From Blastococcus sp. DSM 46786 (GTDB lineage Bacteria > Actinomycetota > Actinomycetes > Mycobacteriales > Geodermatophilaceae), in the NCBI RefSeq assembly GCF_900109665.1, contig NZ_FOAO01000026.1, positions 1 through 54,274 on the forward strand: a DNA stretch of 54,274 bases, written 5' to 3'. Numbering within the stretch: the first letter of the stretch is position 1; each line of letters begins with the position of its first letter. Below, in pieces: positions 1-8,000 of this stretch. Position numbers and translations under genes: made by a program. The notes beneath the pieces were generated by a model. The model did not search any database and was not told where the DNA came from. It saw only the letters and a list, made by a program, of their open reading frames with translations.

Positions 1-204
1 GGCTGCCTGACCCGAGTGCAGAAGTACCGGAGGACGGGCTTCGCCCGCCCCGCGCTGACGCGCGCCTGCAACTCACCTATTCACGGGTCTGTGTCGGCTC
101 GTGATCTTGCTAGGGGAGGGGACGCGAGTATCCAATCAAGGGTCGGTCCCGAGAACCAACCTGTCGCCTCTCCGTGCAGCAGTCTCCGTTCCGGATGTCG
201 GCGC

Positions 205-240
205 CTCTGGCCGGCCGTCGGTTGCGGTGGCCGGCCAGAG
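205..240 (-). terminator. Hairpin terminator after the Gmad2-LysM gene
   Basis: A perfect 12-bp inverted repeat (205-216 with 229-240) encloses a 12-nt loop. It lies 6 bases beyond the stop codon of the minus-strand gene that ends at 247. There is no T tract, which is common for actinobacterial terminators. The rest of 1-246 shows no convincing gene. Confidence 0.6.
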
Positions 241-246
241 GGTGGG

Positions 247-711
247 TCAGGCCGGGATGCGAAGGAGCTGTCCGACGCGGATCTTGTCCGGGTCGGACAG
301 GCCGTTGGCCAGTACGATGTTGACGACTGTGGCGCCGTACTGCTCAGCGAGCTTGGTGAGGGTGTCCCCGGCTACGACTTGGTGGGCGTGGTAGCCGGTG
401 GTGCCGGCCAGTACCACCACGGGGATCTCGACCAGGTCGGTGCCTTCGGATTCCCCGGACGGATCGTCGCCGAAAACTCGTAGGGCGGCGGGTCCGGAGT
501 AGTCGGTGGAGACGTCGGCCTGGTGGACGAAGGGCTCCAGCAGGCCCATGGAGCCAGCTTGGAAGTAGCCCTGGGCCACTGTGGTGTCGCCGTTGACCAG
601 ACGCCAGCCGTAGCTGGCCTCGAACGCGGTACCAATGGCTGCGATGGTGATCTTGTTACCGATGATGTCGCCGGCCAGTGGCTGCCGGAGCTGGATGCCG
701 TACGGGTTCAT
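247..711 (-). CDS. Gmad2-type immunoglobulin-like domain protein with C-terminal LysM
   Basis: This is a 154-aa protein. Residues about 5-95 look like a Gmad2 (spore-germination immunoglobulin-like) beta domain, with the typical opening PLAGDIIGNKITIAAIG and an F-E-A-S-Y-G-W-R core. Residues about 105-154 form one LysM repeat (HQVVAGDTLTKLAEQYG through IRVGQLLRIP), which binds N-acetylglucosamine polymers such as peptidoglycan. There is no signal peptide and no membrane segment, so either export is non-classical or the protein is cytoplasmic; this is odd for a LysM protein. An AGGAG ribosome-binding site precedes the ATG. It lies downstream of the membrane protein and metallo-hydrolase genes on the same strand, after a gap of about 220 bp, so co-transcription is possible but unproven. 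Confidence 0.8.
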   Translation of the reverse strand: MNPYGIQLRQPLAGDIIGNKITIAAIGTAFEASYGWRLVNGDTTVAQGYFQAGSMGLLEPFVHQADVSTDYSGPAALRVFGDDPSGESEGTDLVEIPVVVLAGTTGYHAHQVVAGDTLTKLAEQYGATVVNIVLANGLSDPDKIRVGQLLRIPA

Positions 712-935
712 CTGTATGTCTCCTAGAGGACGTATGCCGAAGCCGTCAGCCGACTGGGCTCACGGCAAGGTGGTCGTGCGTAGGAAGCCTGGCGGCCCCC
801 TCTGACATCTCGGATCGACTGAACGGTCGGATATCGACTGCCAGGCCAGGCCGGCTCGAAGGCCGGGATCGTCGGTGCCGACCTTGGTTGCTGTTCGAAC
901 TGCAGCTGGTCCAGGGTGGCCGTGCTGGTCACCCG

Positions 936-1643
936 CTATGTCGACTGCTCTGCCGGAAGCTGGTCCAGCACGTCAAAGAGCCGCTCGGCGTAGTCCTTGG
1001 CCACCGCGTGGATGACCGCCGGCCGAAAGAACGTCAACCACGCCACGGTGACCACGGCACTCCAGCCCGCGGCCATCGCCAGGCTCGGCGTCCACCCGCG
1101 GTCGACGCCGAGGAAACACGCGACGGCACACGCCGCGACCGCGAGGACGAGCCCGAGTGGCTTGAGCGCCCAGGTGTTGCGCATGAATCCGTACGCTCGG
1201 TTCTCGCTAGCCAGCAGCGGCGAGGACCCGGCGTGGGCGGCTGCCTTGGCCCGCAGTCGTCGCTCGGCGTCCCGGATTCGCTGGGTGGAGCGCACCGGCT
1301 CTGCCACCTCTTCCTCGGCGGTGGGCAGGGGATGGCCGTACAACTTCTCGAGCGCGGCACGGCGGCGCTCGCGGGCGACCGGGTCGGCGTCGGGGTCGGT
1401 GAGCCGCAGTGCCGAGGTGGTGGGGTATCCGCCCCACCGAGTCAGCAGACCCGGTTCACGCCACCGTCCTATTCGGCGGACCACGAGGGCAATCACCGTG
1501 TACCCCCCCAGCGTTCCGCTGAGACCAATCCATCGCTTGGGCTCGGCCAAGAAATCGGGGCTGAGCAGGACCAGGCCGGGGGACACGGCGAACAGAGCTG
1601 GGAGCAGCCGCGCGACGGCCGTGTAGAAGCTGGGCACCGGCAC
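936..1643 (-). CDS. Hypothetical membrane protein paired with an MBL hydrolase
   Basis: This 235-aa protein starts at GTG 1643. Hydrophobic segments at about residues 8-28 and 40-56 form an N-terminal hairpin. A charged cytoplasmic-type stretch (about 60-155, rich in Arg and Glu) follows, then two more membrane segments at about 160-182 and 187-206. I do not recognise the family. Only 4 nt separate it from the stop of the upstream metallo-beta-lactamase-fold gene, so the two are almost certainly one transcription unit and probably one function. A membrane partner for a cytoplasmic hydrolase is a common arrangement in bacterial conflict systems, but this is inference. Confidence 0.7.
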   Translation of the reverse strand: MPVPSFYTAVARLLPALFAVSPGLVLLSPDFLAEPKRWIGLSGTLGGYTVIALVVRRIGRWREPGLLTRWGGYPTTSALRLTDPDADPVARERRRAALEKLYGHPLPTAEEEVAEPVRSTQRIRDAERRLRAKAAAHAGSSPLLASENRAYGFMRNTWALKPLGLVLAVAACAVACFLGVDRGWTPSLAMAAGWSAVVTVAWLTFFRPAVIHAVAKDYAERLFDVLDQLPAEQST

Positions 1644-1647
1644 CGGC

Positions 1648-2697
1648 TCAGTCGTCTTCGGACATCGGCGGCAGGGTGGGGGCGGTGGTCCAGCCGCGGC
1701 TGGGGGCGTCGGGGCTGGACCAGCACACGGTCTTGCTGCCGGTGACCGAGGAGGTCACGCCGCGGCGCAGCAGCGCGTTCGTGACCTTGGGGGAGGGGTG
1801 CTTGAGGTCGTCCGCAGCGGCGCTGATGGTGGCCCCGGTGACACCGTGCGGGCGGTTCTTGGTCCCGATGATGTGGTCTAGGACCGAGGGAGACAGGTTG
1901 CGCCGGCTGCCGTGGTGGGGCGGCTGGAAGAACCGCAGCGGGAAGGCTGAAAAGGGGCCGCCGACGTACGCCTGGTAGGCGTTAGCGGCTCCCCACAGCG
2001 AGGCGATGCCGGCGTCGCCGGTGAGCAGGAATCGCTCCCCGTCCAGCTGCAGCAGGGTGATGGCCGAAGAGTCGTTGCGCGGCCCAGAGTCACCGTCGTC
2101 ACCCAGGGTCTCCACCGGCAGGAACGACAGCGCGTGTGCCACCAGCGCGGTGGCCTTGGTCAACAGCCCACCGGCTGGGGCTGCCGTCGCCATGCGCGCC
2201 GCAGCGGTCCCGGTGGATACCTCCTGCAGGTGGCGGGCCGCGCAGTCGGCGTAGAAGTCGGTGGTAGGACCGAGGATCGTCACCGCACCGTCGCAGGCCT
2301 GCTCACCGGTGAACGGCTCACGGACGGTGGTGCCGCGCTCGGTCGCGACGGCGACCAGCTTCTCGATGGCCTCGATATTGCTGAACTCGCTGGTGTCCGC
2401 GGCGTGCCTCCACGGTTGGTGGACCATCAGCTCGGCGACGTCGAGCTCGGTCAGAACGGTGGCCAGCCCGTTGATGTGGTCGGCGTCAGGGTGGGTGGAG
2501 ATGGCCAGGTCGACCGACGAGGTGCCGTAGAAGGCCTGGACGTGGTCGACGATCCGCTGGCCGTCGTCGGTGAAGCCGCCGTCGACGACGATCACCGCCT
2601 CCCGGCCCGCCGGGGTGGTGAAGCGGGCGGTGATCGCGTCACCGCTCTTCCCTCCCACGCCGCTGCCTTCTACCGGGTGCAGGTCGAGCTCGTACAT
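1648..2697 (-). CDS. ComEC-like metallo-beta-lactamase-fold hydrolase
   Basis: This 349-aa protein has the metallo-beta-lactamase fold. The metal-binding HxDxDH motif is visible near residue 65 (STHPDADHING). Later motifs (LLTGDAG, then PPHHGSRRN) are typical of the C-terminal hydrolase domain of ComEC/Rec2, which is thought to act on DNA or nucleotides. The membrane channel domain of ComEC is absent here. It starts at ATG 2697 after a good GGAGG site. It is the first gene of a minus-strand operon with a membrane protein, and it is divergent from an unknown gene coupled to an XRE-ImmA regulator. The fold is secure; the substrate is unknown. A role in anti-phage or stress defence is suggested only by the neighbours. 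Confidence 0.85.
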   Translation of the reverse strand: MYELDLHPVEGSGVGGKSGDAITARFTTPAGREAVIVVDGGFTDDGQRIVDHVQAFYGTSSVDLAISTHPDADHINGLATVLTELDVAELMVHQPWRHAADTSEFSNIEAIEKLVAVATERGTTVREPFTGEQACDGAVTILGPTTDFYADCAARHLQEVSTGTAAARMATAAPAGGLLTKATALVAHALSFLPVETLGDDGDSGPRNDSSAITLLQLDGERFLLTGDAGIASLWGAANAYQAYVGGPFSAFPLRFFQPPHHGSRRNLSPSVLDHIIGTKNRPHGVTGATISAAADDLKHPSPKVTNALLRRGVTSSVTGSKTVCWSSPDAPSRGWTTAPTLPPMSEDD

Positions 2698-2868
2698 GTT
2701 GTTGCCTCCTGAACGGGGTCACGGAACAGGTTCGCGGCGATAGAGCCCGCCACCCAGTGCCGGAACCCGGGGCGACGGCCGCCGACGACACTCAACCATG
2801 GGTTATGCGTATCTGCTTCATTTTCTGACGATCCTGAGCGTGTCCGCTACATCCTCTGCGTCTCGTGC

Positions 2869-2874
2869 TATAAC
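2869..2874 (+). promoter_or_regulatory. Probable -10 element of a leaderless promoter
   Basis: TATAAC lies 7 nt before the GTG at 2882, the distance at which transcription should begin, so the mRNA would start on the start codon. No clear -35 element is seen. This supports GTG 2882 rather than the ATG at 2798 as the start of the next gene. Confidence 0.45.
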
Positions 2875-2881
2875 ACAGGGC

Positions 2882-3580
2882 GTGCCGTACGACGACGCCG
2901 CCGACGCCCTGCTGCGCGATGTAATCGACGACTGGGTGGACCGGGGCATCCTCGGGAGCCTGCGCTCGGTGGTCGCGGAGGTCTGGCCCCGCAACCTGGA
3001 CCGGCACGAGTCCGACATCGGCGATGACCGGATGGTGCTGGGCGTACAGAGCAGCCGGAACGTGCGCAACATCGGCGTCCGGCGGCTACAGGGTCAGGGG
3101 ATCGACGCTGCCGTGGTCGACCACAGCCTGCAGGTTAAGCACGCCGGCCGGGTGCTCCACATCGGCAAGGCCCGGTCGTCGGCGACGACATGGAGTATCG
3201 ACAGCCAGCGCTGGGACGATAGCGAGGTCCGCCAGTCCGGCGCGCTGGCCAACTCGCGCGCCTACTACCCCTCCGATGGCGCACTGTTCCCCGTTCGAGC
3301 CAGCGATCCGGCGGTACTGCGGTTTCTTCACCTCACCTGGCAGGGGCTCGATAACGGCGCCACTCGAGCCTGGGTGGGTTTCCCGCGAGACGGCGACCTT
3401 CCTTGGTTTGCCGTCGCCCCGCTAGCCGCAGCCGATCCGCTGCGCCGTCCGAGTACGCCGACTGGTGCGACGACGCCGCCGCCCAACTACGACGACATCC
3501 AGGCGTCCGAGCCGGAGGTCAAGCTCAAGCGCGACAAGGGCCAGGGAGGTCAGCGGCCGGCCGGCATGGACGAGTCGTGA
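2882..3580 (+). CDS. Hypothetical protein coupled to an XRE-ImmA/IrrE regulator
   Basis: The protein is 232 aa from GTG 2882; an ATG at 2798 would add 28 poorly coding residues. GTG is preferred because a TATAAC -10 box sits exactly one leaderless spacing upstream. The first 60 residues look helical and acidic. The middle is mixed alpha/beta (Arg-rich around SSRNVRNIGVRRLQG). The last 45 residues are Pro- and Lys-rich and probably disordered. No family was recognised. The stop TGA overlaps the GTG of the next gene (GTGA), which indicates translational coupling. Paired with an ImmA-type protease-regulator, it could be the regulator's target or the effector it controls; this is inference. Confidence 0.65.
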   Translation: MPYDDAADALLRDVIDDWVDRGILGSLRSVVAEVWPRNLDRHESDIGDDRMVLGVQSSRNVRNIGVRRLQGQGIDAAVVDHSLQVKHAGRVLHIGKARSSATTWSIDSQRWDDSEVRQSGALANSRAYYPSDGALFPVRASDPAVLRFLHLTWQGLDNGATRAWVGFPRDGDLPWFAVAPLAAADPLRRPSTPTGATTPPPNYDDIQASEPEVKLKRDKGQGGQRPAGMDES

Positions 3581-4767
3581 ATACTGACTTGCCCTTGGAT
3601 TTCGACGCTGCACGCCGACGTGCCACCGAAAGGCGTGCCGCGGGGGTGGCGGTTGACTTCGACCCCAGTCGGTTAGCCCTCGCACGTCGCCTAGCCGCCT
3701 ACCCCCGCGCCAAGCTCGCTCGGGAGCTGGACATCACCCCGGCAGCGGTCGGGCAATTCGAGAAGGGCCAAACCAAACCCACGCTCCCAGTGCTCACCGG
3801 ATTGGCGGATGCGCTAGGAGTGCCCGTCGACTTCTTCCGCGCCGGCCACCCTGTAACCAGCCTGCCGGCCAGCGCGGCCCATTTTCGCAGCCTGCGCGCC
3901 ACAACCGCGATGGAACGCGAACAGGCGCTGGCCTTCGGCGAACTCGTACTGAGTGTCTTTTCCGCCACCGAGCTGTCGGTCGATTTACCTCCGATAACAC
4001 TCCCAGATTTAACGTTGCCTGATTTGACACTGCAGGGTGAAGTCGGCGAGGAAATCGTCGCGGAGGCTGCCCGCGAGACTCGTCGCGCCATGGGGATCAG
4101 TTCTGGCCCGATACCCCACGTTATCCGGTTGCTGGAATCACACGGCGTAGCGGTAGCCCGCTTAGAGAACGCCAGCCATCGGGTCGACGCCTTCTCCCAC
4201 CAACAGGCCGTCGCGCCTCACCGAGGCAGCATGCTTCCCCCTCGGCCGCTGGTATTGCTGAATCCCGGCAAGGAGGACAAGGCGCGTGGCCGGTTCAACG
4301 GCGCCCATGAGCTCGGGCATCTGGTTATGCACCATGACACCGAGCCCGGCTCCCGACTCGCCGAGGCGCAAGCACATGCCTTCGCCGCAGAATTTCTAGC
4401 TCCGGCCGAGGAGATTCGCGCAGACCTTCCCACCCGCCTAGACTGGGTTCGGTTTCAAGACCTCAAGCACCGATGGGGGCTAAGCCTCAAGGCGCTGGTC
4501 ATGCGCGCTCATAAACTGGGCCGGCTCACCGATCACAGCTACCGCCGCGGCACGCAGCAGCTCAGCGTGTGGGGCTTCCCTGAGCCTGGCCCACTTGGTG
4601 AGCCCGAACAGCCAGTGCTCCTCCCGCGAGCAATAGCCCTTCTGGGCGGGGAACCCGCCCTACAGCAGATCGCAAACGACGCGGGCCTCCCACTGTCCGA
4701 AGTGCGCCGGGTCTGGGCCGCGGCCGGGGGCGTCGACGAGCGGCCGCAAGTCACACTCTTTCCCTGA
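3577..4767 (+). CDS. XRE-family HTH regulator with ImmA/IrrE metallopeptidase domain
   Basis: The protein is 396 aa from GTG 3577, which overlaps the preceding stop by 4 nt. An N-terminal helix-turn-helix of the Xre type spans about residues 35-90 (ARELDITPAAVGQFEKGQTK). A zinc peptidase domain follows, with the HEXXH motif HELGH near residue 250 and a downstream acidic helix (EAQAHAFAAEFLAP). The family (DUF955/ImmA/IrrE) includes ImmA, which cleaves the repressor of ICEBs1 to induce transfer, and IrrE, which activates the Deinococcus DNA-damage response. Fusion of the HTH and the protease in one chain is common in mobile elements. It probably senses stress or DNA damage and controls the neighbouring genes or element mobility. 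Confidence 0.88.
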   Translation: MNTDLPLDFDAARRRATERRAAGVAVDFDPSRLALARRLAAYPRAKLARELDITPAAVGQFEKGQTKPTLPVLTGLADALGVPVDFFRAGHPVTSLPASAAHFRSLRATTAMEREQALAFGELVLSVFSATELSVDLPPITLPDLTLPDLTLQGEVGEEIVAEAARETRRAMGISSGPIPHVIRLLESHGVAVARLENASHRVDAFSHQQAVAPHRGSMLPPRPLVLLNPGKEDKARGRFNGAHELGHLVMHHDTEPGSRLAEAQAHAFAAEFLAPAEEIRADLPTRLDWVRFQDLKHRWGLSLKALVMRAHKLGRLTDHSYRRGTQQLSVWGFPEPGPLGEPEQPVLLPRAIALLGGEPALQQIANDAGLPLSEVRRVWAAAGGVDERPQVTLFP

Positions 4768-5000
4768 CTGCGGGGCCTAGAAGCGTTGTCGAGCGCACTG
4801 CCCAGTGCGGAACGCACGTCACGTGAGCCGTCAGCACGAATCGCAAAGCGGCCTCGGGTGCACGAGGCGCGACGGCTTGGAGGGGGTGGTCGTCGACCGT
4901 AGGCCAACGTCGGTGGACGTGGGTCCAATCAATCTCGGGCCCTGCGAGGGGGCGACTCGTCCGGGCGGGGCAACCCTGTCCGGACGTTCTGTCGGGCAAG

Positions 5001-8000
5001 ATGCGAAGCGTGACGGGGACCATCCACGCTGTCTTGGACCGGCTGCGCAGTGAAGCGCTGGACGAGCGGGACAAGGGCAGTAAGTTCGAGCGACTGATCA
5101 GGGCCTACCTGACCTCCGACCCCGAGTGGAAGTCGCGGTTCTCCGACGTCTGGCTGTGGTCGGACTGGCCAGAGCGCGCCGGCCGGCCCGACACCGGCAT
5201 CGACCTGGTCGCGGCGAACGCCGACGACGGCGGGCTCACCGCCATCCAGTGCAAGTTCTACGCATCGGGTCGCACGGTCGCCAAGGCCGACATCGACTCG
5301 TTCGTCTCCGCCTCCGCCTCCGCCTCCGCCCAGTTCACCAAGCGGATCGTGTTCGACACGGCAGCGGGCTGGTCGTCCAACGCCGAGGAGACGCTGGCCG
5401 GGGGAGTGGCTCAGCGCGTCGACATCGGCTACCTCGCCGACGCCGCCATCGACTGGGACCAGTTCTCCTGGACGACGCCGGAGGTCGTCGTCCCGACGGG
5501 CAAGAAGGCGCTGCGCCCGCATCAGCAGAAGGCGCTGGACGACGTCCGCGCCGGGCTCGCCGAGCACGACCGGGGCCAGCTGGTGATGGCCTGCGGCACC
5601 GGGAAGACTTTCACCAGCCTGCGGATCGCCGAGGAGCTGGTCGGCGCCGGCGGCACGGTGCTGTTCCTGGTGCCGAGCATCCAGCTGCTGAGCCAGAGCC
5701 TGCGGGAGTGGATGGCCAACGCCGAGGTGGACATCGCGCCGTACGCGGTCTGCTCGGATGTCCGGGTCGGACGGCGCGCGCCGTCCGACGACGCCGACCA
5801 GCTGCCGATCGACCTGACCGAGCCTGCCTCGACCGACCCGCAGGCGCTGCTGAGCCGGTTCGAGGCGAGCACGAACGCCGGCGGGCGCATGCGGGTGGTG
5901 TTTTCCACCTACCAGTCGATCGACGTGGTCACTCGGGCACAGGAGCTCGGCCTGCCCGGGTTCGATCTGGTCGTCTGCGACGAGGCGCACCGGACGACCG
6001 GCGTCACCCTCGCCGAGGGAGACGAGTCCGCGTTCGTGCGGGTGCACGACGCCGATGCCCTGAAGGCGGCCAAGCGGCTGTACATGACCGCGACCCCGCG
6101 CGTGTTCGGCGAGGAGGTCAGGCGCAAGGCGACCGACGCCGACGCGGTCCTCGCCGATATGGGCGACGAAGGCGTCTTCGGTCCGGAGCTGCACCGGCTC
6201 GGCTTCGGCCAGGCGGTGGAGGCCGACCTGCTCACCGACTACAAGGTGTTGGTGCTGGCCGTCGACGAGAAGTACGTCGCGGAGAATTTCCAGCAGGCTA
6301 TGGCGCACTCCGGGGAGATCCAGCTCGATCAGGCAGCGAAGCTGATCGGTTGCTGGAACGGCCTGGCGAAGAACTTCGGCCCGGCAACCGATGGCGATGG
6401 TCCAGCGGGTACCACAGCGCCGATGCGGACGGCGGTGGCTTTCGCCCAGCACATCAAGGCGTCCAAGGCCGCGGCTGCCGCCTTCCCCGACCTCGCCGAC
6501 CGGGCCCTGATCGACGCGCCCGAGGACCGGCCGCGGTTGCGGGTTCAGGCGGCGCACGTCGACGGCACGATGGGGGTCCACGAGCGCAACACCCACCTTG
6601 CCTGGCTCAAGGAGGAGATTCCGGCCGGGGTGTGCCGGGTGCTCACCAACGCCCGGTGCTTGTCCGAAGGCGTGGACGTGCCGGCGCTGGACGCCGTCCT
6701 GTTCCTCACTCCCCGCGGTTCCCAGGTGGACGTCGTGCAGTCGGTCGGCCGGGTGATGCGCAAGGCCCCGGGCAAGGAACTGGGCTACATCGTGCTGCCG
6801 GTGGTGGTGCCCACCGGCGTCGCGCCGGAGGAGGCGCTGCGGGACAACGAGCGCTACAAGGTCGTCTGGCAGGTGCTGCAGGCCCTGCGCAGCCACGACG
6901 ACCGGTTCCACGCGCTGGTCAACCAGATCGAGCTGAACAAGCACAAGCCGGACAAGATCGAGATCGTCACGATCACCGATCCGACGGACGGCGACGGCGT
7001 GACCGTCCCCGATCCTGACCAGCCGGCTCAGAAGTCCACTGAGCAGCTGCTCATGGAGTTCCCGGCCGACGAGTTCCGAGACGCGATGTACGCGCGGATC
7101 GTCGCCAAGGTTGGAGAGCGGCGCTACTGGGAGAGCTGGGCGAAGGACATCGCCGACATCGCCGCCGCCCACGTCACCCGGATCAAGGGGCTGCTCGCCA
7201 CGCCCGGACCGGCGGCCGACGAATTCGAGCACTTCGTCGCCGGATTGCGGGGCAACCTGAACGACTCGATCACCGAGGACGCCGCGATCGACATGTTGGC
7301 CCAGCACCTGATCACTCGGCCGGTGTTCGAGGCGCTGTTCGCCCACTCCAGCTTCCTGGCCGGCAACCCGGTCGCGCGGACGATGGAGAACATGCTGGTC
7401 GTACTCGACGCGCACGCGGTCGGCGCCGAGAACGAGACGCTGGAAAGCTTCTACGAGTCCGTCCGCAAGCGGGTATCCAACGTGGACAACGCGGCCGGCA
7501 AGCAGAAGGTGCTCGTCGAGCTCTACGACAAGTTCTTCGCCAGGGCGTTCCCGAAGACGGTGTCGAAGCTGGGGATCGTCTATACGCCGGTTGAGATCGT
7601 CGACTTCATCCTCCGCTCGGCCGACGAGGTGCTGCGCGCAGAGTTCGGCCAGGGGCTGACCGACGCAGGCGTGCACGTGCTCGACCCGTTCACCGGCACC
7701 GGCACCTTCCTGGTGCGGCTGCTGCAGAGCGGCCTCATCGAGCCGCAGGACCTGGCGCGCAAGTACGCCAACGAGCTGCACGCCAACGAGATTCTGCTGC
7801 TGGCGTACTACATCGCCGCGGCGAACATCGAGACCACGTTCGAGGAGCTGGAGGGGACGCCGCTGCCATTCCCCGGGCTCGTGCTCACCGACAGCTTCCA
7901 GTCGTGGGAGGACAACGACCAGCAGGACATCGACGTCATGCCGGAGAACAATGAACGGCTAGAGCGGCAGAAGCAACTGCCCATCCAGGTCATCATCGGC

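Noticed and set aside
678..1745. A 355-codon plus-strand frame opposite the membrane protein gene
   Set aside because: Arg/Gly-rich composition, no start signal, and it overlaps the promoter region of the LysM gene; it is an antisense shadow.
5126..7018. A 630-codon plus-strand frame inside the Type ISP gene
   Set aside because: Arg/Gly/Ala-rich shadow frame with no motif; the true frame is fully continuous.
4929..7781. A 950-codon open frame on the minus strand
   Set aside because: It lies opposite the Type ISP gene, whose motifs are unmistakable. Its translation is Val/Gly/Arg/Asp-rich low-complexity sequence, typical of an antisense frame in high-GC DNA.
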